Of a stretch of 64,000 nt of DNA, positions 51,764 through 59,870 are shown piece after piece. Numbering within the stretch: the first letter of the stretch is position 1; each line of letters begins with the position of its first letter. The stretch is from assembly GCF_000717335.1 (NCBI RefSeq), contig NZ_JNYZ01000006.1, positions 62,001-126,000 on the forward strand. Reading direction: 5' to 3'. Made by a program: the position numbers and the translations under genes. The notes under the pieces were generated by a model. It searched no databases and had not been told where the DNA came from. It saw only the letters and a list, made by a program, of their open reading frames with translations. The stretch comes from Amycolatopsis jejuensis. Lineage in GTDB: Bacteria > Actinomycetota > Actinomycetes > Mycobacteriales > Pseudonocardiaceae.

Positions 51764-52552
51764 ATGTCAGAAGTCTTGCTACCGACGGTCGTCGCCGCGG
51801 TGAAAGCCGCCGGTACCCACCTGCTCGATCGCTTCCGCCCGGGTGCCCGGCCGGACAGCCTCGACGAGGTCGTCGCTGCCATCTACGCCAACGACTCGGC
51901 CTCGCTGGCGTACCTGCGCCCTGCGCTGGAGCGGGCCCGCCCGGGCGCCGGGTGGGTCGAGGACGAACTGGAAGGCGGTGCGCTCCCGGACGGCGAATGG
52001 TGGGTCACCGACCCGGTCGAGGGGAACATCAACCACATCCACGGCTTGCCCGGCTGGGCTGTCAGCGCCACCCTGGTCCGGGACAACCAGCCGGTGCTCA
52101 CCGCGGTGCACGTGCCGCTGACCGGTGAGACCTACACCGCGGTCCGCGGCGGCGGCGCCCACCTCGACGGGGTCCGGCTGCATCCGTCGGCGAAAGCCCG
52201 GCTGGACGGCGCGCTGGTCGGCACCGGGCAGGCGAAGCCCGGCGAGAGCACGCAGACCTTCGCCCGGATGGGCCGGTCGCTCACCGCGATGCTGGACAAT
52301 GCCCTCGTCACCTGGGTTTCAGTACCCGCGACGCTGCAGCTGATCCACGTCGCGGCCGGGCGGATGGATGCGTTCTGGCAGTACAGCGAGGTGCGCTCGG
52401 GATTGGTGGCGGGTGCGCTGCTGGTGGCCGAGGCGGGCGGGACCGTGACCGACATCCAGGGTGCCCCGTGGAGCGTCGCGAGCCGGGATTTCCTCGCCGC
52501 CGCACCGGCTCTGCATCGCGCCGCCGTCGAAGTCCTTGCCACTGTTGCCTGA
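51764..52552 (+). CDS. Inositol-monophosphatase-family protein with altered metal ligands
   Basis: A 262-residue protein of the IMPase/FBPase fold. The strand WWVTDPVEGNINHIHGLPGW (79-98) lines up with the family's WIDPIDGTxNF, but the second Asp is Glu and the Thr is Asn. WVEDEL (64-69) takes the place of the GEE metal motif. The last motif, normally WDxAAG, reads SEVRSGLVAGALLVAEAGG, without the Asp. The enzyme may use a changed metal site, a different phosphate ester, or have lost phosphatase activity. It is divergent from a LysR gene, which probably controls it. Confidence 0.82.
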   Translation: MSEVLLPTVVAAVKAAGTHLLDRFRPGARPDSLDEVVAAIYANDSASLAYLRPALERARPGAGWVEDELEGGALPDGEWWVTDPVEGNINHIHGLPGWAVSATLVRDNQPVLTAVHVPLTGETYTAVRGGGAHLDGVRLHPSAKARLDGALVGTGQAKPGESTQTFARMGRSLTAMLDNALVTWVSVPATLQLIHVAAGRMDAFWQYSEVRSGLVAGALLVAEAGGTVTDIQGAPWSVASRDFLAAAPALHRAAVEVLATVA

Positions 52553-52577
52553 CCACCCTGATATGACAAGGAAACCT

Positions 52578-53186
52578 ATGCACACCATCGGAATTCTCGG
52601 CTCCGGACGGGTCGGTACCACGCTGGCTGCCGGACTCGCCGGAGCCGGGCATCACGTCGTCGTCGGCACCCGCACCGGGGCCCGGCCGGGGGAGTGGGCC
52701 GGGCCGGAGCTCGGTTTCGCCGACCACGAAACGACTGCGCGGCAAGCGGCGATCGTCATCAATGCCACGCCCGGGGACGGCACCCTGGAACGGCTCACCG
52801 CGCTGCGCGAACCCTTGTCCGGCAAGATCCTCGTCGACGTGTCGAATGCGGCGGTGCACCGGCCGGACGCCCAGCCCCACGCGGAGAGGCTGCAGGAAGC
52901 CCTTCCCCGCACTCAGGTCGTGAAGACGCTGAACACGATGTTCCACTCCGTGATGACCGATCCGCACCGCTTGTCGGTGCCGCCAACGGCGTTCCTGTCC
53001 GGTGACGACGCCGATGCCAAGGCCACCGTCCGCACGCTGCTCGCCGGCTTGGGCTGGCCGCCGGAGTGGATTCTGGATCTGGGTGGCATCAGCACTGCCG
53101 AGGGTACGGAGGCGTTGGTCGCCTTGGTGCCGCACGTGATGCGCAGCCGCGGGTTCGCTCCGTTCGCCCTCACTCTGGCAAGCTGA
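52578..53186 (+). CDS. F420H2:NADP reductase-like / NAD(P)-binding domain protein
   Basis: A 202-residue Rossmann protein. GILGSGRVGTTLAAGLAGAGH (about 5-25, region) is the nucleotide loop; VVVGTRTGAR after strand 2 favours NADP through Arg; INATPGD and ILVDVSNAAV are typical of the NADP_Rossmann/F420-dependent NADP reductase (NpdG-like, COG2085) family. It lacks a long C-terminal domain. The ATG at 52578 has AAGGA six bases upstream. It follows the IMPase gene by 25 bases and precedes an amidase by 3. Confidence 0.85.
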   Translation: MHTIGILGSGRVGTTLAAGLAGAGHHVVVGTRTGARPGEWAGPELGFADHETTARQAAIVINATPGDGTLERLTALREPLSGKILVDVSNAAVHRPDAQPHAERLQEALPRTQVVKTLNTMFHSVMTDPHRLSVPPTAFLSGDDADAKATVRTLLAGLGWPPEWILDLGGISTAEGTEALVALVPHVMRSRGFAPFALTLAS

Positions 53187-53189
53187 CGC

Positions 53190-54494
53190 ATGGACACCAC
53201 GTCGCTGGCCGAATGGCAACGCCGCACCGTGACCGAACGCCGGGGTCTGGTCGCTTCCTCCGCCGAGCATGCACAGGCGTCCGAGGGAGTGTGGATCACC
53301 GTCGCCGAGCCTGCTGCCGCTGGGTCTGGGCCGCTGGCCGGAATCGCCTTTGCCGTCAAGGACAACATCGACGTCGCCGGGCTCGCCACCACCGCCGGTA
53401 CGCCGCTGCTGCGTGACCACATCGCCGACCTCGACGCCGACGTCGTCAACGTCCTCCGGGACGCCGGTGCTGTGGTACTGGGCAAGACGAACATGCACGA
53501 GCTCGCGTTCGGCGTCACCAGTGACAACGCCACCTTCGGGGCGGTGCGCAACCCGCAAGCGCCCGGCCTGTCGGCAGGCGGATCGAGCGGCGGGAGTGCG
53601 GCGGCGGTCGCGCTGGGTACCGTGCCGTTCAGCCTGGGCACCGACACCGGCGGGTCGGTGACCGTGCCCGCGGCGTTCTGCGGCATCGCCGGGTTCCGCC
53701 CGTCGACCGGCCGCTATCCGCCGACCGGGGTGGTGTCCCTGTCCACGAGCCGCGACACGATCGGCATCCACGCCCGTACGGTCGAGGACATCCGGATCGT
53801 CGACGAGATCATCACCCGGGAGCCCCGCGGCCCGGAGCCCGGCGAGGTGGTGCTGGGGGTGCCGCGAAACCGGTACCAGGACGTCGCCCCCGAGGTTGCC
53901 GAGGCGGCCGGCGCCGCTCTTGCGGTGCTCACGAACGCGGGGGTCCGCCTGGAGGACGTCGTCGTGCCGGACGACCTCGCCCTCGGCGCGGGCCCTGGTC
54001 TCGACCTGGCCCTGTTCGAGGCCCCCCGCTCCCTGCTGCGGCATCTGGCGGCCATCGGCTCGCGGTACGCCGGGGTGCCGCTCGCCGGGCTCACGCCGCA
54101 CATCGCGTCGCCGGACGTCCGCGCGATCTTCGAAGGCCTGGCCGAATCCCCGGTGCCGGTGCCGCGTTACGCTGCCGCCCGGCAGGCCCGGTGGCAGCTC
54201 CGCCGGTCCTACGCCGACGTTTTCACCCAGGTGGACGCCCTCCTCTGGCCGACGTCCCCCGTTCTGCCGCCCCGTCTCGGCGACGCCGGTCCGATTGTCC
54301 TCAATGGACGTTCGGTACCGCTGTTCCACACCGTGATCAGGAACGTGGGACCGGGCACGGTGGCCGGGCAGCCGATGGTGTCGCTCCCGGTCGGGGACGG
54401 GGTGGGGTTGTGCTTGGAGGGTCCGGTTTTCGGTGATGAACGGTTGTTGCGGATCGCCCGGAGGGTGGAGGGGCTGCTGGCGGCGGTGGCGTAG
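53190..54494 (+). CDS. Amidase (amidase-signature family)
   Basis: A 434-residue Ser-cisSer-Lys amidase. Catalytic Lys in FAVKDNID (about 54-61), cis-Ser in SAGGSSGGSAAAVA (about 128-141) and nucleophile Ser in GTDTGGSVTVPAAFCG (about 149-164). It hydrolyses an amide to the acid and ammonia. The length and the GGSSGGS form resemble AtzF/indoleacetamide-hydrolase-type enzymes. With the preceding reductase-like and IMPase-like genes it forms a small operon; the substrate is open. Confidence 0.9.
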   Translation: MDTTSLAEWQRRTVTERRGLVASSAEHAQASEGVWITVAEPAAAGSGPLAGIAFAVKDNIDVAGLATTAGTPLLRDHIADLDADVVNVLRDAGAVVLGKTNMHELAFGVTSDNATFGAVRNPQAPGLSAGGSSGGSAAAVALGTVPFSLGTDTGGSVTVPAAFCGIAGFRPSTGRYPPTGVVSLSTSRDTIGIHARTVEDIRIVDEIITREPRGPEPGEVVLGVPRNRYQDVAPEVAEAAGAALAVLTNAGVRLEDVVVPDDLALGAGPGLDLALFEAPRSLLRHLAAIGSRYAGVPLAGLTPHIASPDVRAIFEGLAESPVPVPRYAAARQARWQLRRSYADVFTQVDALLWPTSPVLPPRLGDAGPIVLNGRSVPLFHTVIRNVGPGTVAGQPMVSLPVGDGVGLCLEGPVFGDERLLRIARRVEGLLAAVA

Positions 54495-54504
54495 TTCTCC
54501 GGCG

Positions 54505-55101
54505 TCAGTCCGGCCGGAAGGCGTTGTGCACAGCCGTATGCAGGGAGGATCGGCGGCGCCGGTGGGCCCGGGGTGGCTCGGAGGTGGTCGCTGTGGTGGT
54601 GATGCTGGCGGCTGACCACGTCAGGGCCATCGCGATCACCAGGGAGTGGATGTCGTGCGGGTCGATGGCGGACGTGACGGTTCCCGCGGCCTGGCAGGCT
54701 GCGATCGCGGCCGTTTTCGGGGAGTCGTCGCTGTCCGGGAAGAGCCGGCCGGCCGGGCGCCGTTCCAGGCGGTTCCAGGTTGCGAGCCGGACGAGATCCG
54801 GGGTGGCCAGGTAGGCGTCGTAGAGGCGGACGGCGTAGCCGGGCAGGTCGTGCGGGGTGAGCGGGGTCGCGTCGGTCAGTGCGGTGACGTGTTCGTCCAG
54901 CACTGCCTCGAACAGCGTCTCTTTGCTCGAGAAGTGGGAATACAGCTGGGATTTGTTCGCCCGGGCCTGTGCCACGATGCGGTCGACCCGCGCACCCGCG
55001 ACGCCGTGGTCCGCGAATTCCCTGGCTGCGGCGTCGAGCAGGCGCCGCCGGGTGGCCCGGCCGTCGCTGCGGATCCGGCGGTCTTGGCGTTCATCCGTCA
55101 C
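54505..55101 (-). CDS. TetR-family transcriptional regulator
   Basis: A 198-residue repressor with GTG start. The helix-turn-helix lies at about 14-62 (ATRRRLLDAAAREFADHGV; VDRIVAQARANKSQLYSHFSSKETLF). The C-terminal helices end in a long Arg-rich tail (PPRAHRRRRSSLH). It is divergent from an alpha/beta hydrolase with a palindrome between them, so it controls that gene and itself. The stop lies 11 bases after the convergent amidase gene. Confidence 0.88.
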   Translation of the reverse strand: MTDERQDRRIRSDGRATRRRLLDAAAREFADHGVAGARVDRIVAQARANKSQLYSHFSSKETLFEAVLDEHVTALTDATPLTPHDLPGYAVRLYDAYLATPDLVRLATWNRLERRPAGRLFPDSDDSPKTAAIAACQAAGTVTSAIDPHDIHSLVIAMALTWSAASITTTATTSEPPRAHRRRRSSLHTAVHNAFRPD

Positions 55102-55115
55102 GCCTCGATTCTAGA

Positions 55116-55131
55116 TGAACCAGTTGGTCCA
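55116..55131. promoter_or_regulatory. TetR operator between the divergent regulator and hydrolase
   Basis: TGAACCA-GT-TGGTCCA, an inverted repeat with one mismatch. It lies 15 bases before the TetR gene and 44 before the hydrolase. Confidence 0.6.
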
Positions 55132-55174
55132 AGTACGTGCTACCGTGGGGGTACTTCGCCCTCGGGAGACACAG

Positions 55175-56008
55175 ATGACGACGGACAGCTGCCGGTCGGC
55201 GGACGGGACGACGATCGCGTACGAGACGTCGGGGAGGGGACCGGGGCTGGTCTTCCTTTCCGGCGCGATCGTGCCGCCGGGCGGCTACGCGAAGATGGTC
55301 GACCTGCTGGCCGCGGACTACACGGTGCATTACGTGCATCGCCGGGGCCGCGGCGAGAGCGGCCCGCAAGGCGCGAGCTACTCGATCGCGCGGGAGTGCG
55401 AGGACGCGGAGGCAGTCGCGCAGCAGACGGGCGCCCGGCTGCTGTCCGCGCACAGCTTCGGCGGGTTCATCGCGGTGAACGCAGCACTGCGGCCGCAATC
55501 CCCGTGGTCGGCCATCGCGGTCTACGACGCGGCCGTGCCGGTGGACGGGTCCGTACCCATGGAATTCCTGCCCGGCTACGAGAAAGCGCTCCGCGAAGGC
55601 CGTACGATCCGAGCGTTCACCATGATGCAGCGCGGGCTCCAGGTCGCCCCCGGGCTGGGCCGGCTGCCCGCGGGCGTGCATCGGCTCGTGAGCGCAGCGC
55701 TGCTGGCGACCGTCGGCCGGGACATCCGGGCCACCCTGCCGACGCTGATCGCCGAGGGCGACGCGGCGGCCGAACTGGACGGGCCGATCGAGCGCTACCG
55801 GCCCATCGCGACCCCGCTGCTGCTGATGACCGGCGAACACAGCGCGGCCTACTTCCGGACCGCCGCCCGTGGGATCGCGGACGTGACCGGGAACGCGAAA
55901 CTGATCGAGCTGGCCGGGCACGACCACAACAGCCCGCTGCTGAAACCGGACCGGATCGTCGCGGAAACCAGGGCGTTCCTGGCCCAGGTCCCGGAGGCGA
56001 CCGCCTGA
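55175..56008 (+). CDS. Alpha/beta hydrolase
   Basis: A 277-residue hydrolase. SGRGPGLVFLSGAIVPPGGY (about 18-37, region) gives the oxyanion part, VHRRGRGESGPQG follows, and the Ser nucleophile lies in SAHSFGGFIA (about 91-100). LLLMTGEHS supplies the acid and LAGHDHNSPL the His. GGGAG precedes the ATG; earlier in-frame starts overlap the operator. It probably hydrolyses a small ester or amide and is under the divergent TetR gene. Confidence 0.88.
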   Translation: MTTDSCRSADGTTIAYETSGRGPGLVFLSGAIVPPGGYAKMVDLLAADYTVHYVHRRGRGESGPQGASYSIARECEDAEAVAQQTGARLLSAHSFGGFIAVNAALRPQSPWSAIAVYDAAVPVDGSVPMEFLPGYEKALREGRTIRAFTMMQRGLQVAPGLGRLPAGVHRLVSAALLATVGRDIRATLPTLIAEGDAAAELDGPIERYRPIATPLLLMTGEHSAAYFRTAARGIADVTGNAKLIELAGHDHNSPLLKPDRIVAETRAFLAQVPEATA

Positions 56009-56010
56009 TC

Positions 56011-56331
56011 TCGGTGGGGGACCGCGGAAGCCGGCTGTCCGAAGTGGACAGTCCGGGCCGGCCGATCGGCTGGGTGTCCAGGACGAATCGGGCCGGGACG
56101 GCCACGCGGGCACCCACGTCGGCATGGTCGCCGATCCGGCCCGGGAACGACAGGACGTCTTCCTTGACGTCGGAGCCTTGGCCGAGCCGGAAGATCGCTT
56201 GCGAGTCGAGCCGGTGCGCGTCCCACGGGCTGTCCGCCCCAGCATCGACCACAGGTCACGGATCATCGTCGTGGTGACGGCGTCGAGCTTGTCCGGCCGG
56301 TTCAGCGTGATCGAGCTGGGTGACCAGTGTG
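56011..56331 (-). pseudogene. Remains of an enoyl-CoA hydratase gene (internal deletion)
   Basis: On the minus strand one frame reads SSITLNRPDKLDAVTTTMIRDLW, the exact start of an enoyl-CoA hydratase. About 10 codons later, in another frame, follows SPWDAHRLDSQAIFRLGQG then SDVKEDVLSF, which is the family's C-terminal region (DAHRLESRAI, DAxEGVxSFLEKR). Roughly 170 residues in between are missing and the frames do not match. I conclude that a gene of about 270 codons has been reduced to its two ends. No start codon is evident. Confidence 0.6.
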
Positions 56332-56345
56332 TATAGTTGCTCTCA

Positions 56346-56353
56346 GGTATACC
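56346..56353. promoter_or_regulatory. GGTATACC motif upstream of the TetR gene
   Basis: A perfect 8-bp palindrome, 26 bases before the TetR start, preceded by GTGTATA. A copy with the last base changed occurs before the amidohydrolase operon (57131-57138). Confidence 0.45.
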
Positions 56354-56379
56354 AACGTGCCCGGGGGAGGGTTGTCGTC

Positions 56380-57003
56380 ATGGTGGAGGTCCCGCCGGAT
56401 ACGCGGCTCGACCGGCGGCAGCGCCGCTGGCTCCAGGTGCACGACGCGATTTACGACGCCGCGTGCGAACTGTTCGGGGAATCGGGTTTCGACGAGACCT
56501 CGTTCGGCCAGATCGCCGAGCGTGCCGACGTCGCCCGCAAGACGGTTTTCAACCACTTCCCGCGCAAGCGTGACTTCGTGTCCGAATGGGGCAGGCGCCG
56601 CCGGGCGCAGGTCCTCGCGCACCTCTCCGACGAGCTGCTCGCCCAGCCGAGCCTGGACACCGTGCTCCGGCATTACTACACCGAACTGGCGAAACTCTAC
56701 GAGACCGAACGCGCGTTCTCGATCCGGATGCTGCTCGGCTGGCGTTCGCTGGGCGGTCCGTTCGACGACGACCCGCACCGGATGATCGGCCAGGTCGGGG
56801 AGTTCATCGTCGCCGCGCAGAAACGGGGCGAGGTCGGGAAGGACATCAACCCCGGCTGGATCGCGACGATGCTCTACAGCACCTACTTCGGCCTGCTCTA
56901 CGACTGGTGCAAGGGCGACGTCGACAAGCCGCCGTTCAATCTGCGCAAGGCATTCCTGCAGGCGGTCGGCGTCGTCGTCGACGGCGTGCAGGTGAAGCGC
57001 TGA
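56380..57003 (+). CDS. TetR-family transcriptional regulator
   Basis: A 207-residue repressor. The helix-turn-helix is at about 22-69 (HDAIYDAACELFGESGF; IAERADVARKTVFNHFPRKRDFV). The ligand domain is rich in Tyr/Trp/Phe (HYYTELAKLYETERAF; YSTYFGLLYDWCKG). The ATG at 56380 has GGGGGAGGG nine bases before it. It is upstream of and in line with the amidohydrolase-ABC transporter operon, and both are preceded by a GGTATAC motif, so it probably controls that operon. Confidence 0.88.
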   Translation: MVEVPPDTRLDRRQRRWLQVHDAIYDAACELFGESGFDETSFGQIAERADVARKTVFNHFPRKRDFVSEWGRRRRAQVLAHLSDELLAQPSLDTVLRHYYTELAKLYETERAFSIRMLLGWRSLGGPFDDDPHRMIGQVGEFIVAAQKRGEVGKDINPGWIATMLYSTYFGLLYDWCKGDVDKPPFNLRKAFLQAVGVVVDGVQVKR

Positions 57004-57130
57004 CGAGGCGCGCCGTTCCATCCTGCGCTCATCCGCCGTCCGTGTGGTGGTGACGAGGATTCGCCGCAGCCGGTGAAGTAATCCCGCGGCCCGTCCGGGG
57101 CTCGAGTGCATTGCGATACTCGCGGCCATA

Positions 57131-57138
57131 GGTATACT
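57131..57138. promoter_or_regulatory. GGTATACT motif upstream of the amidohydrolase operon
   Basis: Same core as at 56346-56353, here 83 bases before the amidohydrolase start, with GATACT shortly before it. The surrounding 57004-57220 gap holds no gene. Confidence 0.45.
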
Positions 57139-57220
57139 CCGGTGTAATCTCAGATCCGAGTGTAACCGAGCCGTTCGTACGGCGTCCCAGTGCCCCTCCG
57201 AGCCAAGGGAGAAGGTCCAC

Positions 57221-58642
57221 GTGAGTCAGGCGACGGTCTACAGCGGCGCGATGGTGCTGGTCGGCGATCCCCGGCTGCGAAAGGTCGAGCGGGTCGACCT
57301 GCGGGTACGGGACGGCGTCATCGAGGAAATCGGTCCCCGGCTCGACCCGGCGGGCGCGACCGTCGCCGACGTCTCGTGGGCGTGGATCATGCCGGGCCTG
57401 GTGGACACGCACCATCACCTGTGGCAGGCGACGATGCTCGCGCTCACCTCGGACTTCACTCTCGACGACTACTTCTGGACCATCCGCCGCAATCATTCCA
57501 CCGTGCATCGCGCCGTCGACGTGTACAACGGAACTTTCGGCGGGGCAGTGGCACAACTGGAAGCCGGTACGACGTCCACAGTGGACTTCTCGCACTGCAT
57601 CCTGACCCCGGAGCACGCCGACGCGGGCATCACCGGTTTCCTGGATGCCGGTATCCGCGGCGTGTGGTGCTACGGCTTCTACCACCAGCCGATGGACGAC
57701 CCCTGGTTCACGAATCCCGGCCGGCGCTACGCCGACGCGCGCCGGGTCCGGTCGGCCTACTTCCCTGCCGACGACGGCCTGGTCCGGTTCGGTGTCGCAC
57801 CAACGGAAAGCGCCCGCGTCCCGGCCAAGCAGATCGGCGACGAGCTGCGGGTCGGCCGGGAGCTCGGCGCGCTCATCCACCCGCACACGAACACGCGCCA
57901 CCGGCTCGGGCATCCGTCGGACATCCGGTCGTGGAACTCACAGGGCCTGATCTGGGAACACCAGCTGCACTCGCATTGCAACGTCGTCGACGAGACGGAC
58001 CTGAAGATCCTGGCCGACCACGGGGCGGCAGTCAGCTCGACGCCGGAGACCGAACTCGGGATGGGACTGGGCAAACTCGTGCTGGCCGCGGCGGATCGGG
58101 CCGGGGTCACCGCGGGCATCGGCGCCGACATCCAATCGAACAACAGTCCCGACCTGTTCACCCAGATGCGGATCGCGCTCGCCGCGGAACGCTACCGATA
58201 CCACCAGCCGATCGTCGAGGAGCGGGGTACGTCCGGCCTTCCTGCCGTTGCACTGCGCACCGAGGACGTGCTGCACTTTGCCACGCTGGGCGGAGCACGC
58301 GGTCTGGGAATCGGCGACGTGACCGGGTCGATCGAAGTGGGCAAGGCCGCCGATCTCCTGTTCATCCGCACGGACAGCCCGCGGCTGCGCGCGGCCACGG
58401 ACATCGTGAACGCGATCGTCATGCACGTCACGGTTTCCGACCTCGACACCGTGCTGGTCGGCGGGACCGCGGTGAAGGAATACGGCCGGCTGCGCGAGGA
58501 TCTGCACCGCCGCGCGGTCTGCGCACTCGACGAATCCGGCGCCCACCTCGCCGAGGCCGTCAAGGCCCACGGGGGCTGGACCCCGGCGAAGCCGGAATGG
58601 ATGGGCACCCCCGACGAGCATCGGCGCCAGACGAACCACTGA
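57221..58642 (+). CDS. TrzA/AtzA-type metal-dependent amidohydrolase (deaminase/chlorohydrolase family)
   Basis: A 473-residue amidohydrolase. Metal ligands THHHLW (63-68) after a beta-sandwich start, HPHTNTRH and WEHQLHSHCN in the middle, and the Asp in GIGADIQSNN. VGKAADLLFIRTDSPR closes the barrel, followed by the second half of the sandwich. The family includes guanine deaminase, cytosine deaminase, SsnA and triazine hydrolases; it removes an amino or chloro group from a ring. It is the first gene of an operon with a complete ABC importer, so its substrate is likely imported by that transporter. GTG start, GAGAAGG before it. Confidence 0.87.
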   Translation: MSQATVYSGAMVLVGDPRLRKVERVDLRVRDGVIEEIGPRLDPAGATVADVSWAWIMPGLVDTHHHLWQATMLALTSDFTLDDYFWTIRRNHSTVHRAVDVYNGTFGGAVAQLEAGTTSTVDFSHCILTPEHADAGITGFLDAGIRGVWCYGFYHQPMDDPWFTNPGRRYADARRVRSAYFPADDGLVRFGVAPTESARVPAKQIGDELRVGRELGALIHPHTNTRHRLGHPSDIRSWNSQGLIWEHQLHSHCNVVDETDLKILADHGAAVSSTPETELGMGLGKLVLAAADRAGVTAGIGADIQSNNSPDLFTQMRIALAAERYRYHQPIVEERGTSGLPAVALRTEDVLHFATLGGARGLGIGDVTGSIEVGKAADLLFIRTDSPRLRAATDIVNAIVMHVTVSDLDTVLVGGTAVKEYGRLREDLHRRAVCALDESGAHLAEAVKAHGGWTPAKPEWMGTPDEHRRQTNH

Positions 58643-58693
58643 TCCGCGTATCTCGCCCCCGGTGGCGAAAGCCTTGGCAAAGGAGCAAAGTCC

Positions 58694-59869
58694 ATGATTC
58701 GTCATCGTCTGCGGATCGTCGTGGCCGTTGCCGCGCTCGCCGCGCTCACCACACTGTCCGGCTGCTCGGCCACCGCCGGTGGCGGCGAGTCCGCCGCGGG
58801 CTCCACCTCCGCGGCGGATCTCGCCTGGGCGAAGGAGCTCACCGACCGGCATCTGGCCGGAACGGACCGCGCCCTTCCGGCGTCGGGCCCGAAAGCCGTG
58901 CCGGGCAAGAATGTCTGGGTCGTCTCGTGCTCGTCCACCGGCGCCGGCTGCAACCTCCCGGCACAGGGCGTCGCCGAGGCGGGGGCCAAGCTCGGCTGGC
59001 GGGTGACCGTGGTCGACGGCAAGATCAATCCGGCGGTCTACAACTCCGGGATCCGCAACGCGATCGCGGCGAAAGCGGACGCGGTCGTGCTGACCGGGGT
59101 GGACTGCGCGTCGACCCAGGCCGCCATCAAGGACGCCAAAGCCGCCGGGATCAAGGTGTTCGGTGTCAACGCACTCGACTGTGACGACAAATATGCCGGT
59201 GGCGGCACGAAACTGTTCTCCGGCGCCATGCCATGGGGACCGGAAAACCAGGCGTACGGCGAATTTCTCGACACCCACGTCGGACCGGCGATCGCGGCCT
59301 GGGTCATCACCAAGACCAACGGGACCGGGAACATCCTGCTGATGACCGAGGCGGACAACGCGGCAACGCGGCATGTCGGCGACGCCGAGGCGGCCACCCT
59401 TGCCCAGCGGTGCCGGGGCTGCACCGTCAACACCGTCGCGTTCACCGGAGCCGACCTGCTGGCCGGGCTCCAGGCAAAAGTGAGTGCCGCCCTGGGCAAA
59501 TACCCGAAGGCCGACGTCGTCATGGTGCCGATCGACGCGGCGGTCTCGCTCGGGACGTCCGCGGCGGTCCAGCAGGCGAGGGCGAGCGGCCGCCGGATTC
59601 TCCTGGTGGGCCAGGAAGGAGTCCCGGCGAGCGTCGGGCTCGTCAAGCAGGGGATACAGGACTACGCCGCCGGACGGCCGATGACCTGGGCAGGCTGGGC
59701 CGCGGCGGACGAGCTGAACCGGCTCTTCGCCGGGCAGCCGTTGGTCGACGAGGGCATCGGTTTCGGTGCCATGGACCAGGATCACCGCCCCGCCGGCGAC
59801 AGCTACGACGGCAACCCGAAGTCCTCGGGATACCGGGCCAACCTCCAGCGGATCTGGGGAGTTTCCTGA
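58694..59869 (+). CDS. Ribose/sugar-type ABC transporter substrate-binding lipoprotein
   Basis: A 391-residue type I (RbsB-like) binding protein. The signal is MIRHRLR, then a hydrophobic stretch, then the lipobox LSGC with the Cys at about 24; a Gly/Ser-rich linker follows. The mature part has KNVWVVSCSSTGAGCNLPAQ and VVDGKINPAVYNSGIRNAI, the N-terminal strand pattern of the family, and several extra Cys residues (four or five) that could form disulfides. It feeds the double ATPase and permease encoded next. Substrate unknown; the amidohydrolase suggests a heterocycle. Confidence 0.87.
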   Translation: MIRHRLRIVVAVAALAALTTLSGCSATAGGGESAAGSTSAADLAWAKELTDRHLAGTDRALPASGPKAVPGKNVWVVSCSSTGAGCNLPAQGVAEAGAKLGWRVTVVDGKINPAVYNSGIRNAIAAKADAVVLTGVDCASTQAAIKDAKAAGIKVFGVNALDCDDKYAGGGTKLFSGAMPWGPENQAYGEFLDTHVGPAIAAWVITKTNGTGNILLMTEADNAATRHVGDAEAATLAQRCRGCTVNTVAFTGADLLAGLQAKVSAALGKYPKADVVMVPIDAAVSLGTSAAVQQARASGRRILLVGQEGVPASVGLVKQGIQDYAAGRPMTWAGWAAADELNRLFAGQPLVDEGIGFGAMDQDHRPAGDSYDGNPKSSGYRANLQRIWGVS

Positions 59870-59870
59870 C

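Noticed and set aside
52308-54329. 673-residue minus-strand frame opposite the amidase
   Set aside because: Composition is Arg/Gly/His-rich without any motif; the amidase and reductase on the plus strand have complete catalytic motifs.
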